Below are positions 8,186 through 15,874 of a stretch of 19,629 nt of DNA, one piece after another (the first letter of the stretch is position 1; every line of letters begins with the position of its first letter). This DNA comes from Bacteroidota bacterium. GTDB lineage: Bacteria; Bacteroidota; Ignavibacteria; Kapaibacteriales; UBA2268. Below the pieces are notes generated by a model, which saw nothing but the letters and a program-made list of their open reading frames with translations, did not search any database and had not been told where the DNA came from. The position numbers were made by a program, and so were the translations under genes. Location: positions 1 to 19,629 of the forward strand of contig DAHXMP010000353.1 in assembly GCA_027371665.1 (NCBI GenBank). Reading direction: 5' to 3'.

Positions 8186-11100
8186 ATGGAAGATTACCGC
8201 TTTTCATATAAAGAAATAATTCATAGAATCAAAGCTGTAAGGAGCAAAGAGGATAGGTTCCTTTTATTCTCCGGTTTGATGAGAACTGTCGCGGCATTAT
8301 CAATTATTATCTTATTTATTTCACTGGTCGAATTAATAGCTAACGGCAATATTGCTTTCAGAACTATTCTTATGGTATTGATGCTCGTAATAGCAATTAT
8401 TGCCGGTTCATTTTTTTTATTCCCATCCCTTACGAGAATTTTAAAATTCAGGAAGCCGTCGCTCGAAAATATTGCCTTAAGAATCGGGGGATTTTATCCC
8501 GAAATCAAAGACAGGCTATGCAATGTAATTCAATTAATTTCAAATATTTCCGAGCATGAGGGTACATCTCCGACTCTTGCCGTTGCCGCATTCGGCGATG
8601 TGTCCGAAAATGTCCGGCAAAAAGATTTCGATATCATCATAAATAAAGATGAAATTAAACGTTCTGTATATTTCTTTCTAATAGCATTTGTTTTTACTTT
8701 CTTATCGCTCGGGATATTCCATACATCTCTCGGTGCAGCATTTTACAGGGTGCTTAATTTCAATAAATCGTTTTTGCCGCCTGCGAATTTCTCCCTGACA
8801 ATATCTCCGCAAAAAGCTACTTTGCTCAGGGGTTCAAATACCGTTATCTTTATTAAAGCAAAGGGGATACCTCCTGAAAAAGTTATTTTGCATATCAAGG
8901 AAGAACAGCAGGAAAATTATGATATTTATACATTGCGTGCCGATTCTGCCGGAACTTATAAATACGAACTTCCATCAATCAGGCAGTCTGTTGTGTTTTA
9001 TGCCGAATCTCCCTGGTACAGCGAATCTATCACGACTCCCGAAGGCAGAATTAATGTCGTTGACAAGCCTATGATCCGCTCTCTGTCAGGGAAACTTGTA
9101 TTTCCGACATATACCAGGCTGGCTCCAAAAAACATTGACGAACAGAATGCCGATATTGCCGCTCTGAAAGGCTCTTACGTGAATCTTCAAATTTTATCGA
9201 ATACAGACTTGGCGGCTTCCTCGATTGTTCTTGAAACCGAACATCAGGGCGATTCCACTGGAATGAATTTCGATACATCTTATGTTTCAATGAAAGTTGA
9301 CGGGAATAAAGCTTACGGCTCATTCCGCATTTCGAGAAACGGCTCTTATTTTATCAAAATTAAAGACAAAAACGGAGAATTTAACTCCGACCCGATTACA
9401 TACAGTATCACTGCGATGAATGACGAATTTCCTTCGATTACCCTGATTTCCCCGACAACGGATGTACAGGTTACCGAGCAGGCTATTCTGCCCGTCAGGC
9501 TATCGATTTCGGATGATTACGGCTTTTCAGGATTGAAGCTTTTTTACCGGCTCACCGAATCAGGATATACGGTTCCGGATAAGAAGTTTTCATCAATTGA
9601 TATACCATTACTGACGCATGATTTGTCAATCGAAGTGCCTTATGTCTGGGATTTGAATAAAATCGGAATCGCTCCGGAAGACAGGTATGAGTATTATTTC
9701 GAAGTCTATGACAATGACATCGTTTCGGGTCCGAAATCTGCAAGGACACAGACTCTGTCAGTCAAACTGCCTTCGCTGAACGAAGTGCTTAACCAAGCTG
9801 ATAAATCCCAAAAACAAATCGAAAAAGACCTTCAAAAGATATCTAAGCAGGCTGAAGATGTCAAGAAAGATATGGAAGAACTGAACAGGCAAATGCTTAA
9901 GAACGAAGGCAAAAAGGAAATGGATTGGAACCAGAAGAAAAATATACAGGATATCCAGAAGAAACAGGCTGAAATCCGGCAAAAACTTAATGATGTTCAA
10001 AAAAGCCTATCACAGGTAACCCAGCAACTTCAGGAAAAAAATGCTCTTTCTCCCGAAACCCTCGCTAAATTCCAGGAACTACAGAATCTTTTGAAGGAAG
10101 TGAATTCTGCAGACCTGCAGAAATTACAGGAGCAGATGAAACAGCTCCTCGAGCAGGTAAACAAAGACCAGCTCCAGAAAGCAATGGAACAGGCTCAGTT
10201 CAACGAAGAAGCTTTCCGAAAGAGCATAGAAAGGACAATTAAGATTCTGAAAAGGCTTCAGGCTGAGCAGAAAGCCGATGCTCTCACTAAGAGAGCCGAG
10301 GAACTTGAAAAAAAGCAGGAAGACTTGCAAAAAAAGCTCGACAATACTAATCCAACCGATGCAGATAAGCGTAAAGACCTTGCAAAACAGCAGAAAGAAC
10401 TCAAAGACGATTTGAAAAATATCGGCGATGACCTGAAAGACCTCGAAAAGCTTATGAAAGAAGTCGGCAATGACATGCCACTCGATGAGTTGAACGAAGC
10501 AGAAAAAGACCTCAGCCAAAAAGAAACTTCTGAAAATATGTCCGACGCTCAGCAGAATATACAGAACGGCCAGTTTAATAATGCTAAGCAATCCCAAAGC
10601 TCTGCATCACAGCGGCTTAAAAAGTTTGCCGAGCAGATGAAAAAAGTTAAGAAAGAAATGGATAACCGCGTTACTAAAGAGGCCATCCGAAAAATGCAGA
10701 AAGCTATTGCCAATATGCTCGAGCTCTCCAAACGGCAGGAGCAGTTGAAGCAGAATACCAAATCCGCCGACTATAACTCTTTACAACTCCCTAATTATGC
10801 CAAACAGCAGTCTGAACTTCGCGAAGGTCTTGCAAACATCGCCAACAGCCTCATGGAGCTTTCACAGAAAACCTTTGCAGTTACTCCCGAAATGGGTGCC
10901 GAAATCGGGCAGGCGTTGCAATCAATGCAGTCGGCTATTAACCAAATGACAAATTCACAGTCCCAGGGAGCATCGCAGGAGCAGGGGAAAGCGATGTCGG
11001 CAATGAACAGTGCCATTATACAGATGCAGTCCATGCTTTCGCAGATGCAGTCCGGCAACGGAAGCTGTAATAATCCCGGTGGCTCTGGGCAGGGTCAGGG

Positions 11101-11680
11101 TTCAGGGCAGAACAAATCGGGCAGTTTCTCACAGCGTCTGCAGCAGTTAGCTAACGAACAACAGGGCATCAACCAGGCTCTCCAGCAAATGGGCGAGGGC
11201 GGAAAGCTTACAATGGAACAGCAGGCTGAGCTCGGCCGTATAGCTCAACAGCAGGGCAATGCTCAAAAATCTCTCGAAGAACTTGCCAAAGAACAAAAAG
11301 AATATGCAGGTAAGGAAGATGACAAAAAGACTCTCGGAAGCCTTAAGAAAATCGCTGACGAGATGAAAGAAGCTGTTACCGACATGCAGAACAAAAATAT
11401 TGACGAGAACACTCTCAAAAGGCAGGACAGGATACTTTCGCGATTGCTCGATGCAACCAAATCAATCCACGAAAGAGACTTTGAGAACGTTCGTGAATCC
11501 GAAACCAGTGACATCAAGGAAAAGCCCGCTTCTGAGCTCGATATGCGAAACATGCAACTGCGTTCCCGTACTATGCAAGACCTTCTTCGTTCCATACGGG
11601 AAGGCTACACAAAGGACTACGAAGCTCTAATCCGCCAGTATTTCGATTCGCTGCAGAAAAAGAGCACACAACCGCAGTAG
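8186..11680 (+). CDS. giant DUF4175-like membrane protein with long coiled-coil region
   Basis: A 1164-residue protein. TM segments lie near residues 30-50, 58-80 and 160-180. A beta-rich region follows (about 195-530) with Ig-like patches such as DKPMIRSLSGKLVFPTYTR and DEFPSITLISPTTDVQVTEQ. From about 533 to the end it is a very long Lys/Glu/Gln-rich helix and coiled coil, broken by a Gly/Ser/Gln/Asn-rich patch near 958-985 (GGSGQGQGSGQNKSGS). This matches the DUF4175 family. AAGG at 8178-8181 is a Shine-Dalgarno 4 nt before the ATG. The beta-rich and coiled-coil parts are probably periplasmic, which suggests a structural or scaffolding role, but function is unknown. GC content rises in the coiled-coil half because of CAG/GAA/CTC-rich codons. 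Antisense ORFs under that half are composition artefacts. Confidence 0.87.
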   Translation: MEDYRFSYKEIIHRIKAVRSKEDRFLLFSGLMRTVAALSIIILFISLVELIANGNIAFRTILMVLMLVIAIIAGSFFLFPSLTRILKFRKPSLENIALRIGGFYPEIKDRLCNVIQLISNISEHEGTSPTLAVAAFGDVSENVRQKDFDIIINKDEIKRSVYFFLIAFVFTFLSLGIFHTSLGAAFYRVLNFNKSFLPPANFSLTISPQKATLLRGSNTVIFIKAKGIPPEKVILHIKEEQQENYDIYTLRADSAGTYKYELPSIRQSVVFYAESPWYSESITTPEGRINVVDKPMIRSLSGKLVFPTYTRLAPKNIDEQNADIAALKGSYVNLQILSNTDLAASSIVLETEHQGDSTGMNFDTSYVSMKVDGNKAYGSFRISRNGSYFIKIKDKNGEFNSDPITYSITAMNDEFPSITLISPTTDVQVTEQAILPVRLSISDDYGFSGLKLFYRLTESGYTVPDKKFSSIDIPLLTHDLSIEVPYVWDLNKIGIAPEDRYEYYFEVYDNDIVSGPKSARTQTLSVKLPSLNEVLNQADKSQKQIEKDLQKISKQAEDVKKDMEELNRQMLKNEGKKEMDWNQKKNIQDIQKKQAEIRQKLNDVQKSLSQVTQQLQEKNALSPETLAKFQELQNLLKEVNSADLQKLQEQMKQLLEQVNKDQLQKAMEQAQFNEEAFRKSIERTIKILKRLQAEQKADALTKRAEELEKKQEDLQKKLDNTNPTDADKRKDLAKQQKELKDDLKNIGDDLKDLEKLMKEVGNDMPLDELNEAEKDLSQKETSENMSDAQQNIQNGQFNNAKQSQSSASQRLKKFAEQMKKVKKEMDNRVTKEAIRKMQKAIANMLELSKRQEQLKQNTKSADYNSLQLPNYAKQQSELREGLANIANSLMELSQKTFAVTPEMGAEIGQALQSMQSAINQMTNSQSQGASQEQGKAMSAMNSAIIQMQSMLSQMQSGNGSCNNPGGSGQGQGSGQNKSGSFSQRLQQLANEQQGINQALQQMGEGGKLTMEQQAELGRIAQQQGNAQKSLEELAKEQKEYAGKEDDKKTLGSLKKIADEMKEAVTDMQNKNIDENTLKRQDRILSRLLDATKSIHERDFENVRESETSDIKEKPASELDMRNMQLRSRTMQDLLRSIREGYTKDYEALIRQYFDSLQKKSTQPQ

Positions 11681-11720
11681 TTAATTACCAATTAAAGTTA
11701 CTAATTACTATTTTTTCCTT

Positions 11721-11745
11721 GTCATTCCTCCAAAAGCAGGAATCC
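11721..11745. repeat. short palindromic repeat, family B (imperfect copy)
   Basis: The word ATTCCTCCAAAAGCAGGAAT is an ATTCCTGC-AAAA-GCAGGAAT hairpin with one mismatch in the stem. The perfect version lies at 14729-14748. Such palindromes are typical of REP-like intergenic elements. Confidence 0.6.
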
Positions 11746-11910
11746 CTTGCCCGAAACCCTGTCTTCAAGCAGATTGCCCTCTTTCTTCATAGTGGGATTA
11801 TGATAATAATTTTCAATTTTCAATTTAGAATTTTCAATAAATTTTCAATGAATAAATTTATAAAACATTGTCCAAACCGCAGATTTGACGGATTAAAGGA
11901 TTGCACGGAT

Positions 11911-11953
11911 TTTTTACTCCTACCCTGCCCATCCTCGAGAAAAGGAGTAAAAA
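11911..11953. repeat. perfect 11-bp inverted repeat, hairpin with U-rich ends
   Basis: TTTTTACTCCT (11911-11921) and AGGAGTAAAAA (11943-11953) are exact reverse complements with a 21-nt loop. It could act as a weak bidirectional terminator between the convergent DUF4175 and plastocyanin genes, or be a mobile repeat. Confidence 0.5.
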
Positions 11954-12011
11954 TGCAACGGGCTTAGCGGCTTTGTGTGAAAATTTGTGTAGTTGCAGGT
12001 TTCCGGCGATT

Positions 12012-12037
12012 GATTCTTCGACTCCGCTCAGAATGAC
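12012..12037 (-). repeat. dispersed CTGAGCG/GTCGAAG repeat, family A, copy 1
   Basis: Read on the minus strand it is GTCATTCTGAGCGGAGTCGAAGAATC in type (core CTGAGCGGAGTCGAAG). It is nearly identical to the copies at 16849-16875 and 17422-17447. It ends 30 nt from the stop codon of the plastocyanin-like gene. Confidence 0.75.
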
Positions 12038-12067
12038 GAAGGTATCATCGAATGTCTTCTCCGACTT

Positions 12068-12682
12068 TCATTTCATTTTCGTAAAGCTGGCAGTCCTGTT
12101 CCCGATAACTAAAAAGTAAACTCCAGCCGGTAGATTGGTTATATTTAATGAATAGCCTATTACACCTGCCGGCATTACACTTTCACCAAGGTTATTGAAT
12201 ATCCTAACAGAGTTTGCATCCATTCCACCCTGCAGTCCGCTTACTGTAACGATTTCGAAGGCAGGATTAGGATATATGCTTAATAAATTGTTGTTCGCCG
12301 CAAGTGCATCATTCACTCCAGCAACGGATTCAACGGTAACCGACCCTATCATGCCGAAATTTGCATGAGGGTCGCACTGATAATTATATATGCCTGGTAT
12401 TGTGAAAACAAACATATATACCCAGTTACTACCCTGAGGAGTACTGAAAGATTCCGGGTTATTCGGATAAACAGATTTTGTGCCGTCAATATCGTGTGTT
12501 CCCTGAGTACAGGTCCATCTGACGGTATCGCCCTCGCTGATAGTAATATCTTTCGGTGTAAATTTATAATTTGAAACATTAACATCTACAATCTTTGCCG
12601 ATGAGATGTTAAATGCCGACATGCCGAATAGTACGGCAAGAACAAGAATGGCAGGTATTCTTTTATAATGTAAAAATTTCAT
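12068..12682 (-). CDS. plastocyanin/azurin-like blue-copper protein with T9SS sorting tail
   Basis: A 204-residue secreted protein. Residues 1-29 form a signal peptide (IPAILVLAVLFGMSAF). Residues 30-117 are a cupredoxin domain: VNVSNYKFTPKDITISEGDT, then THDIDG with His63, and YQCDPHANFGMIG with Cys103, His106 and Met111. That is a complete type-1 copper ligand set. After a short linker, residues 135-204 form a Por-type C-terminal sorting domain (LLSIYPNPA, VRIFNNLGE, INITNLPAGVYFLVIGN-like pattern). It is therefore exported by Sec and then secreted or anchored by T9SS. It may be an extracellular electron carrier or copper-binding protein. It stands alone, convergent with DUF4175 and divergent from pspC. 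A TTGAAA/TATAAT-like promoter lies upstream. Confidence 0.88.
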   Translation of the reverse strand: MKFLHYKRIPAILVLAVLFGMSAFNISSAKIVDVNVSNYKFTPKDITISEGDTVRWTCTQGTHDIDGTKSVYPNNPESFSTPQGSNWVYMFVFTIPGIYNYQCDPHANFGMIGSVTVESVAGVNDALAANNNLLSIYPNPAFEIVTVSGLQGGMDANSVRIFNNLGESVMPAGVIGYSLNITNLPAGVYFLVIGNRTASFTKMK

Positions 12683-13152
12683 TTTAATTATTCCGGTTAA
12701 TTTACAAAAACTTAAATTGATTATACAGATTCAACGTATAATCGTTTCAAATATTTTAGAAAAACTAAATATATTTTTAGGAATTGCTAATTATTCAAAA
12801 TTTCACACCATTCTACATTTTGTATTATTAATCAAAGTTTTACCACAATTCAAAAATCATAATTCGTAATTGTCATCATGAGCATAATGGCAGGAGCTTT
12901 TAGCAGTTAAAAGGAAAAATTCCGGCTGAGGTCAAATGCTTCATCATAAAGTGAGAAAAGACACTTATTCCCTGATTAAAATTTGGATATTGAAAATCAG
13001 AAATTAAAAATTCACAATTCACAATTATTTTTTTTACTATTGAAATTTTTATTAATCTTATTCTGACTAAAAACTCTGTTGAAAGAAAATAATTGTAACA
13101 TCTTTAAAACAAATTCGTATTTTGGATTGTTATGACAAACGGAGAAAAAAAT
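12683..13152. other. divergent gene-free AT-rich gap
   Basis: This gap separates the minus-strand plastocyanin-like gene from the plus-strand PspC gene and should hold both promoters. It contains AATTCACAATT/AATTCGTAATT-type words (12845-12875, 13005-13026) but none of the recognisable family A-C repeats. No ORF, RNA gene or terminator could be supported. Confidence 0.4.
12720..12750 (-). promoter_or_regulatory. candidate promoter of the plastocyanin-like gene
   Basis: On the minus strand TTGAAA (12750-12745) and TATAAT (12725-12720) are separated by 19 nt, and TATAAT lies 37 nt before the ATG. The hexamers are good but the spacing is 2 nt longer than optimal, and such words are common in AT-rich DNA. 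Confidence 0.3.
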
Positions 13153-13626
13153 ATGGAAAAAAAATTATACCGTTCGCGGAACGACAGGATCCTCGGTGGA
13201 GTTGCCGCGGGATTAGCCGATTATTTTGAAATAGACCCCATCATAATTCGAATCGCTTTCGTGGTTGCGGCTGTGGGCTGGGGAGTTAGCATACTCGCTT
13301 ACATACTTCTCTGGATAATCGTTCCTGAAACACCTCTCGACTGGCAAAAGAAAGGACCTGAACCGGAGGATTTGAAAGTCGAAAACGATTATATAAACAA
13401 GATGTTTAACGAGAGGCTTAAACGCAGGCAGAACAGGAAAGTGCTGGGAGGCATATTATTAATCATTGTCGGGGTTGTCTGGTTCATGAGCAATATTTTT
13501 TCGTTCATTAACATCCATTATCTCTGGCCCCTGGTCTTAATCATACTGGGTATAATAATAATGCTTAAAGTACCGGTGTTTCGCAGGCGGCATGAATCAA
13601 TCTATGAAAATCAAAGTAATAAATAA
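13153..13626 (+). CDS. PspC-domain membrane protein
   Basis: ATG 13153 (157 residues) is chosen because GGAG (13141-13144) sits 8 nt upstream; ATG 13132, in frame, has no Shine-Dalgarno. Residues 1-62 are a textbook PspC domain: KKLYRSRNDRILGGVAAGLA, DYFEIDPIIIRIAFVVAA, and a TM ending LLWIIVPETP. After a basic cytosolic linker (NERLKRRQNRK), two more hydrophobic segments follow (GGILLIIVGVVWFMSNIF and YLWPLVLIILGIIIML), resembling LiaI/DUF5668-type TM pairs. PspC proteins take part in envelope-stress sensing. The toast-rack protein starts 11 nt downstream, so the two form an operon. Confidence 0.9.
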   Translation: MEKKLYRSRNDRILGGVAAGLADYFEIDPIIIRIAFVVAAVGWGVSILAYILLWIIVPETPLDWQKKGPEPEDLKVENDYINKMFNERLKRRQNRKVLGGILLIIVGVVWFMSNIFSFINIHYLWPLVLIILGIIIMLKVPVFRRRHESIYENQSNK

Positions 13627-13637
13627 AGTAAACTAAT

Positions 13638-14648
13638 ATGGCACAAGAAACAAACGACAAGGATAGGTTTAAAAATTCAGTCAATGATGAAATCGAAAGG
13701 AAAATGAGAGAGCATTTCAGCGGCAAAGTCAGAAGTTCATCCATATTCTGGGGATTGTTCTTTATTTCTCTCGGCATATTTTTCCTGCTTCACCAGTTCG
13801 GGATGTGGAATTATAATCTGAGCATTATACAGGATTTCTGGCCTCTACTGCTGGTGCTTTGGGGCCTTTCAATCCTGAAAATTCCAGGTCTTGCAAAAAA
13901 GTTCTTATCCGGTTTAGCGGGAATCTTCCTTGCATTGCTGATAATCAGCTTTGTTACATATCACTGGAACTGGAACATACACAAAAACATCTCTGTCATA
14001 TTCGACGATGAAAACGATAACGGTAAGTTCACTAAATACGAAAAAGTCCTTTCAGAGCCATTCGATTCGGTAAACAAGGCTGTATGCCTCAATCTCGACG
14101 CCGGTGCAGGCTCCTTCGATATAAAAGATACTTCAGCAGAACTTATTGATGTTTATTCCTATAAAAATCTCGGCGAACTCGGATTGAATAAAAATATTGA
14201 TAACGGAGAGCTGAACCTGCATCTCGACATGAGCCTCAGCAAGTTCTGGAAGAAAAACGGCGGCAAAGCCGAAATCAGGCTTAGTACTATCCCTGTCTGG
14301 GACATGAACCTCAAAGTCGGAGCATCGAATTTCGAGTGCGATTTGTCTAAATACAAACTCAGGAGTATAAACGTCGAGGGTGGAGCCGCAAGCATAGACC
14401 TTAAATTAGGCAGCCTCAGCGACACTACATGGATAAACGTTGATGTCGGAGCTGCAAGCGTTGACATACGCATACCCTCCAACGTTGGATGTCAAATCAA
14501 ATCAAATACAGGTCTTTCTTCTGTAGACATCAGCGGATTTAACAAGAACGAAGAAGGATATTACACAGAAAACTTTACATCTAGTGGCAAGAAAATATTT
14601 CTTACGCTTAAAGGCGGAGTTTCCAGCTTCAATGTCTCGAGGTATTAA
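13638..14648 (+). CDS. LiaF-like 'toast-rack' membrane protein
   Basis: A 336-residue protein. Cytosolic residues 1-33 are followed by three TM segments (about 34-57, 66-85, 92-112). The C-terminal part (about 145-336) is beta-rich with a recurring motif: LDAGAGSFDI, LKVGASNFECDL, VEGGAASIDLKL, VDVGAASVDIRI, TGLSSVDISGF and LKGGVSSFNVS. Each repeat has small residues followed by alternating hydrophobic/Asp positions, as in the toast-rack/DUF2154 fold of LiaF and related stress proteins. In Gram-positives LiaF restrains the LiaRS cell-envelope stress system; no two-component genes are seen here. It follows pspC by 11 nt and probably acts with it. Confidence 0.85.
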   Translation: MAQETNDKDRFKNSVNDEIERKMREHFSGKVRSSSIFWGLFFISLGIFFLLHQFGMWNYNLSIIQDFWPLLLVLWGLSILKIPGLAKKFLSGLAGIFLALLIISFVTYHWNWNIHKNISVIFDDENDNGKFTKYEKVLSEPFDSVNKAVCLNLDAGAGSFDIKDTSAELIDVYSYKNLGELGLNKNIDNGELNLHLDMSLSKFWKKNGGKAEIRLSTIPVWDMNLKVGASNFECDLSKYKLRSINVEGGAASIDLKLGSLSDTTWINVDVGAASVDIRIPSNVGCQIKSNTGLSSVDISGFNKNEEGYYTENFTSSGKKIFLTLKGGVSSFNVSRY

Positions 14649-14728
14649 CGGTTCTGTCATTCCGTACTTGTTACTGAATCCATCTGTATTAACCAAAATT
14701 TTCAATTTTCAATATGCATTAGTCTGTA

Positions 14729-14748
14729 ATTCCTGCAAAAGCAGGAAT
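14729..14748. repeat. short palindromic repeat, family B (perfect copy)
   Basis: ATTCCTGC and GCAGGAAT form a perfect 8-bp stem around an AAAA loop. The related copy at 11721-11745 has one mismatch. It sits between the LiaF-like gene and the convergent nadD gene and could also act on mRNA 3' ends. Confidence 0.65.
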
Positions 14749-14768
14749 CTCCTGTACCAATGCTGTTT

Positions 14769-14800
14769 TCCCCTCTATAAGAGGGGACTAAAGGGTGTGT
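14769..14800 (+). repeat. dispersed CCCCTC..GAGGGG repeat, family C, copy 1
   Basis: CCCCTC (14770-14775) and GAGGGG (14781-14786) form a 6-bp stem with a 5-nt loop, followed by ACTAAAGGGTGTGT and an A-run. The same layout (stem, then ATTAAGGG, then GT-rich end) recurs at 17333-17366. Just upstream, TTTTCAATTTTCAA words and the family B palindrome form a composite cluster. Confidence 0.6.
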
Positions 14801-14847
14801 AAAAAAAATCTCACCACAATTATTCACTGTTCTCTGTTCGTTTTTCG

Positions 14848-15459
14848 TTAAATATATAGTTTATTTTCATAAATATATTTTTCAACTTCAACTGGCACTA
14901 AACCATTGATGGCTCTGCCTTCCCGCAATTCATCGCGAATCATAGTCGAGGATATCTCCATAAAGGGAGTTTTAAGCATTACAGGCTTTTTCCCGTCAAT
15001 CGTAAGTGATTCGATTAGGTCAATTTTAGTATCAATGCCGTACCTCGGAGCTATGCAGAGCTGAACACCATTCAGTATCTTTTCCCAATTCTTCCAATTC
15101 TTAAAGCTGACTGCCTGGTCGCTACCAATCAGCATAAATAGTTGAACTCCGGGAAATTTGGCTTTAAAATAATTAACCGTTTCGTAACTGTAGGATACAC
15201 CTCCCTTATCTATTTCAAAACTTTCAAGCCTGAACTTTGGATTATGAGCGATGGCAAGCTTAACCATTTGGAGCGTGTGTTCGGGAGTTACATTCATTGC
15301 AGGCTCATCTCCGGTTTTGAACGGCGAGACAAAAGCAGGGATGAAATAGCAGAGAGCAAGCTCCATCTCATTGACAAAGCCATCTGCAATCATGATATGT
15401 GCATTATCAATCGGACTGAATGTTCCCCCGAATAGCCCTATTTTATTTTGTTCTTGCAT
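14848..15459 (-). CDS. nadD: nicotinate-nucleotide adenylyltransferase
   Basis: ATG 15459 gives 203 residues, the usual length; an upstream in-frame TTG (15483) is less likely. The nucleotidyltransferase fold starts IGLFGGTFSPIDNAH (residues 7-21). The C-terminal ISSTMIR (169-175) is the conserved ISST-R ATP-binding motif, and GSDQAVSFKNWKNW (112-125) matches the NadD 'G.D.......W' region. NadD transfers AMP from ATP to nicotinate mononucleotide in NAD synthesis. The HxGH-like motif is degenerate here: D18-N-A-H21 instead of H-x-G-H, so the first His is Asp. It is the only minus-strand gene before the broken S23-type cassette, and it ends close to the LiaF-like gene with only repeats between. 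Confidence 0.88.
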   Translation of the reverse strand: MQEQNKIGLFGGTFSPIDNAHIMIADGFVNEMELALCYFIPAFVSPFKTGDEPAMNVTPEHTLQMVKLAIAHNPKFRLESFEIDKGGVSYSYETVNYFKAKFPGVQLFMLIGSDQAVSFKNWKNWEKILNGVQLCIAPRYGIDTKIDLIESLTIDGKKPVMLKTPFMEISSTMIRDELREGRAINGLVPVEVEKYIYENKLYI

Positions 15460-15494
15460 TATATATGTAAAATCAACCCACAATGACTATTGAC

Positions 15495-15513
15495 TAATTA
15501 CTAATGACTAATG
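15495..15513. repeat. left arm of a perfect 19-bp inverted repeat around the broken S23-type gene
   Basis: TAATTACTAATGACTAATG is the exact reverse complement of 15875-15893. The arm contains the stop codon (15508-15510) of the broken gene. Additional near-repeats (GACTATTGACTAATTA) extend it outwards. Confidence 0.8.
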
Positions 15514-15857
15514 TTTTTTCGCTGTCTTTTGAATGCTTGTGATTATCTTTAAAATTTCATCTAAATCCTTTAGAATAGATTCGCTCTGTTTTGCTGTTAA
15601 TGATTTAGAATCAGTCAATAATCTAAGCCAATATTTTGTTTCCCTCGCTTCCTTAAAAGCTATGCTTATTTTGAAATAAAATCGTATTTGGATTGAGCTC
15701 CGGCTGCTTCCTGAATATTTGCTCCTATCGATGTTCCGCTTTTTAACAATTATCTTGCTAACACATATTCTTTATTGTTCTCGACAAGATAACGATATAA
15801 TTTAACAATTCTCAAAGCAAACGCATAAGTTTTTTCACAAATAATATTTTCTTTCAT
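15508..15857 (-). pseudogene. broken four-helix-bundle protein (S23 / 23S rRNA IVP family)
   Basis: On the minus strand the frame from ATG 15857 reads MKENIICEKTYAFALRIVK, then LYRYLVENNKEYVLAR, TAA, LLKSGTSIGANIQEAAGAQS and DFISK, then a stop. The frame resumes one base shifted as ISIAFKEARETKYWLRLLTD and ILKDLDEILKIITSIQ, ending TAG. This is the whole S23/four-helix-bundle family signature (R-SGTSIGANIEEA; KEA-ETKYWL). Two lesions are visible: an in-frame TAA where Gln (CAA) is expected, near 15754, and loss of one A in the A-run near 15668. The 350-nt span equals 117 codons minus one base. Family members occur as 23S rRNA intervening-sequence proteins and as stand-alone genes of unknown role. 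Confidence 0.85.
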
Positions 15858-15874
15858 TATCTTCTCACATTAGT

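Larger units (their letters stand above)
11681..12067. other. gene-free, repeat-rich gap
   Basis: No credible gene is present; the short ORFs run straight across repeat sequences. From left to right it holds TAATTA/ACTAATTACTA simple words (11681-11708), a GCAGGAAT palindromic element (11721-11745), TTTTCAATTT-type words (11808-11850), a CGCAGATTTGACGGATTAAA-like segment (11879-11910), a perfect 11-bp inverted repeat (11911-11953), a CGGCTTTGTGTGAAAATTTG segment (about 11960-11998) and a CTGAGCG-type repeat in reverse orientation (12012-12037). Confidence 0.6.

Noticed and set aside
9758..11595. Several minus-strand ORFs of 65-157 codons opposite the DUF4175 coiled coil
   Set aside because: The Lys/Glu/Gln-rich coding strand gives Phe/Leu/Ser-rich antisense frames that look like membrane proteins. 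They have no ribosome-binding sites and lie under a clear 1164-residue gene.
11719..12119. Two plus-strand ORFs (82 and 72 codons) after DUF4175
   Set aside because: They run across at least four short repeats and show no protein family pattern; the peptide STPLRMT is simply the translated family A repeat.
14584..14802. 72-codon plus-strand ORF after the LiaF-like gene
   Set aside because: It overlaps the end of the LiaF-like gene in another frame and then translates family B and C repeats.
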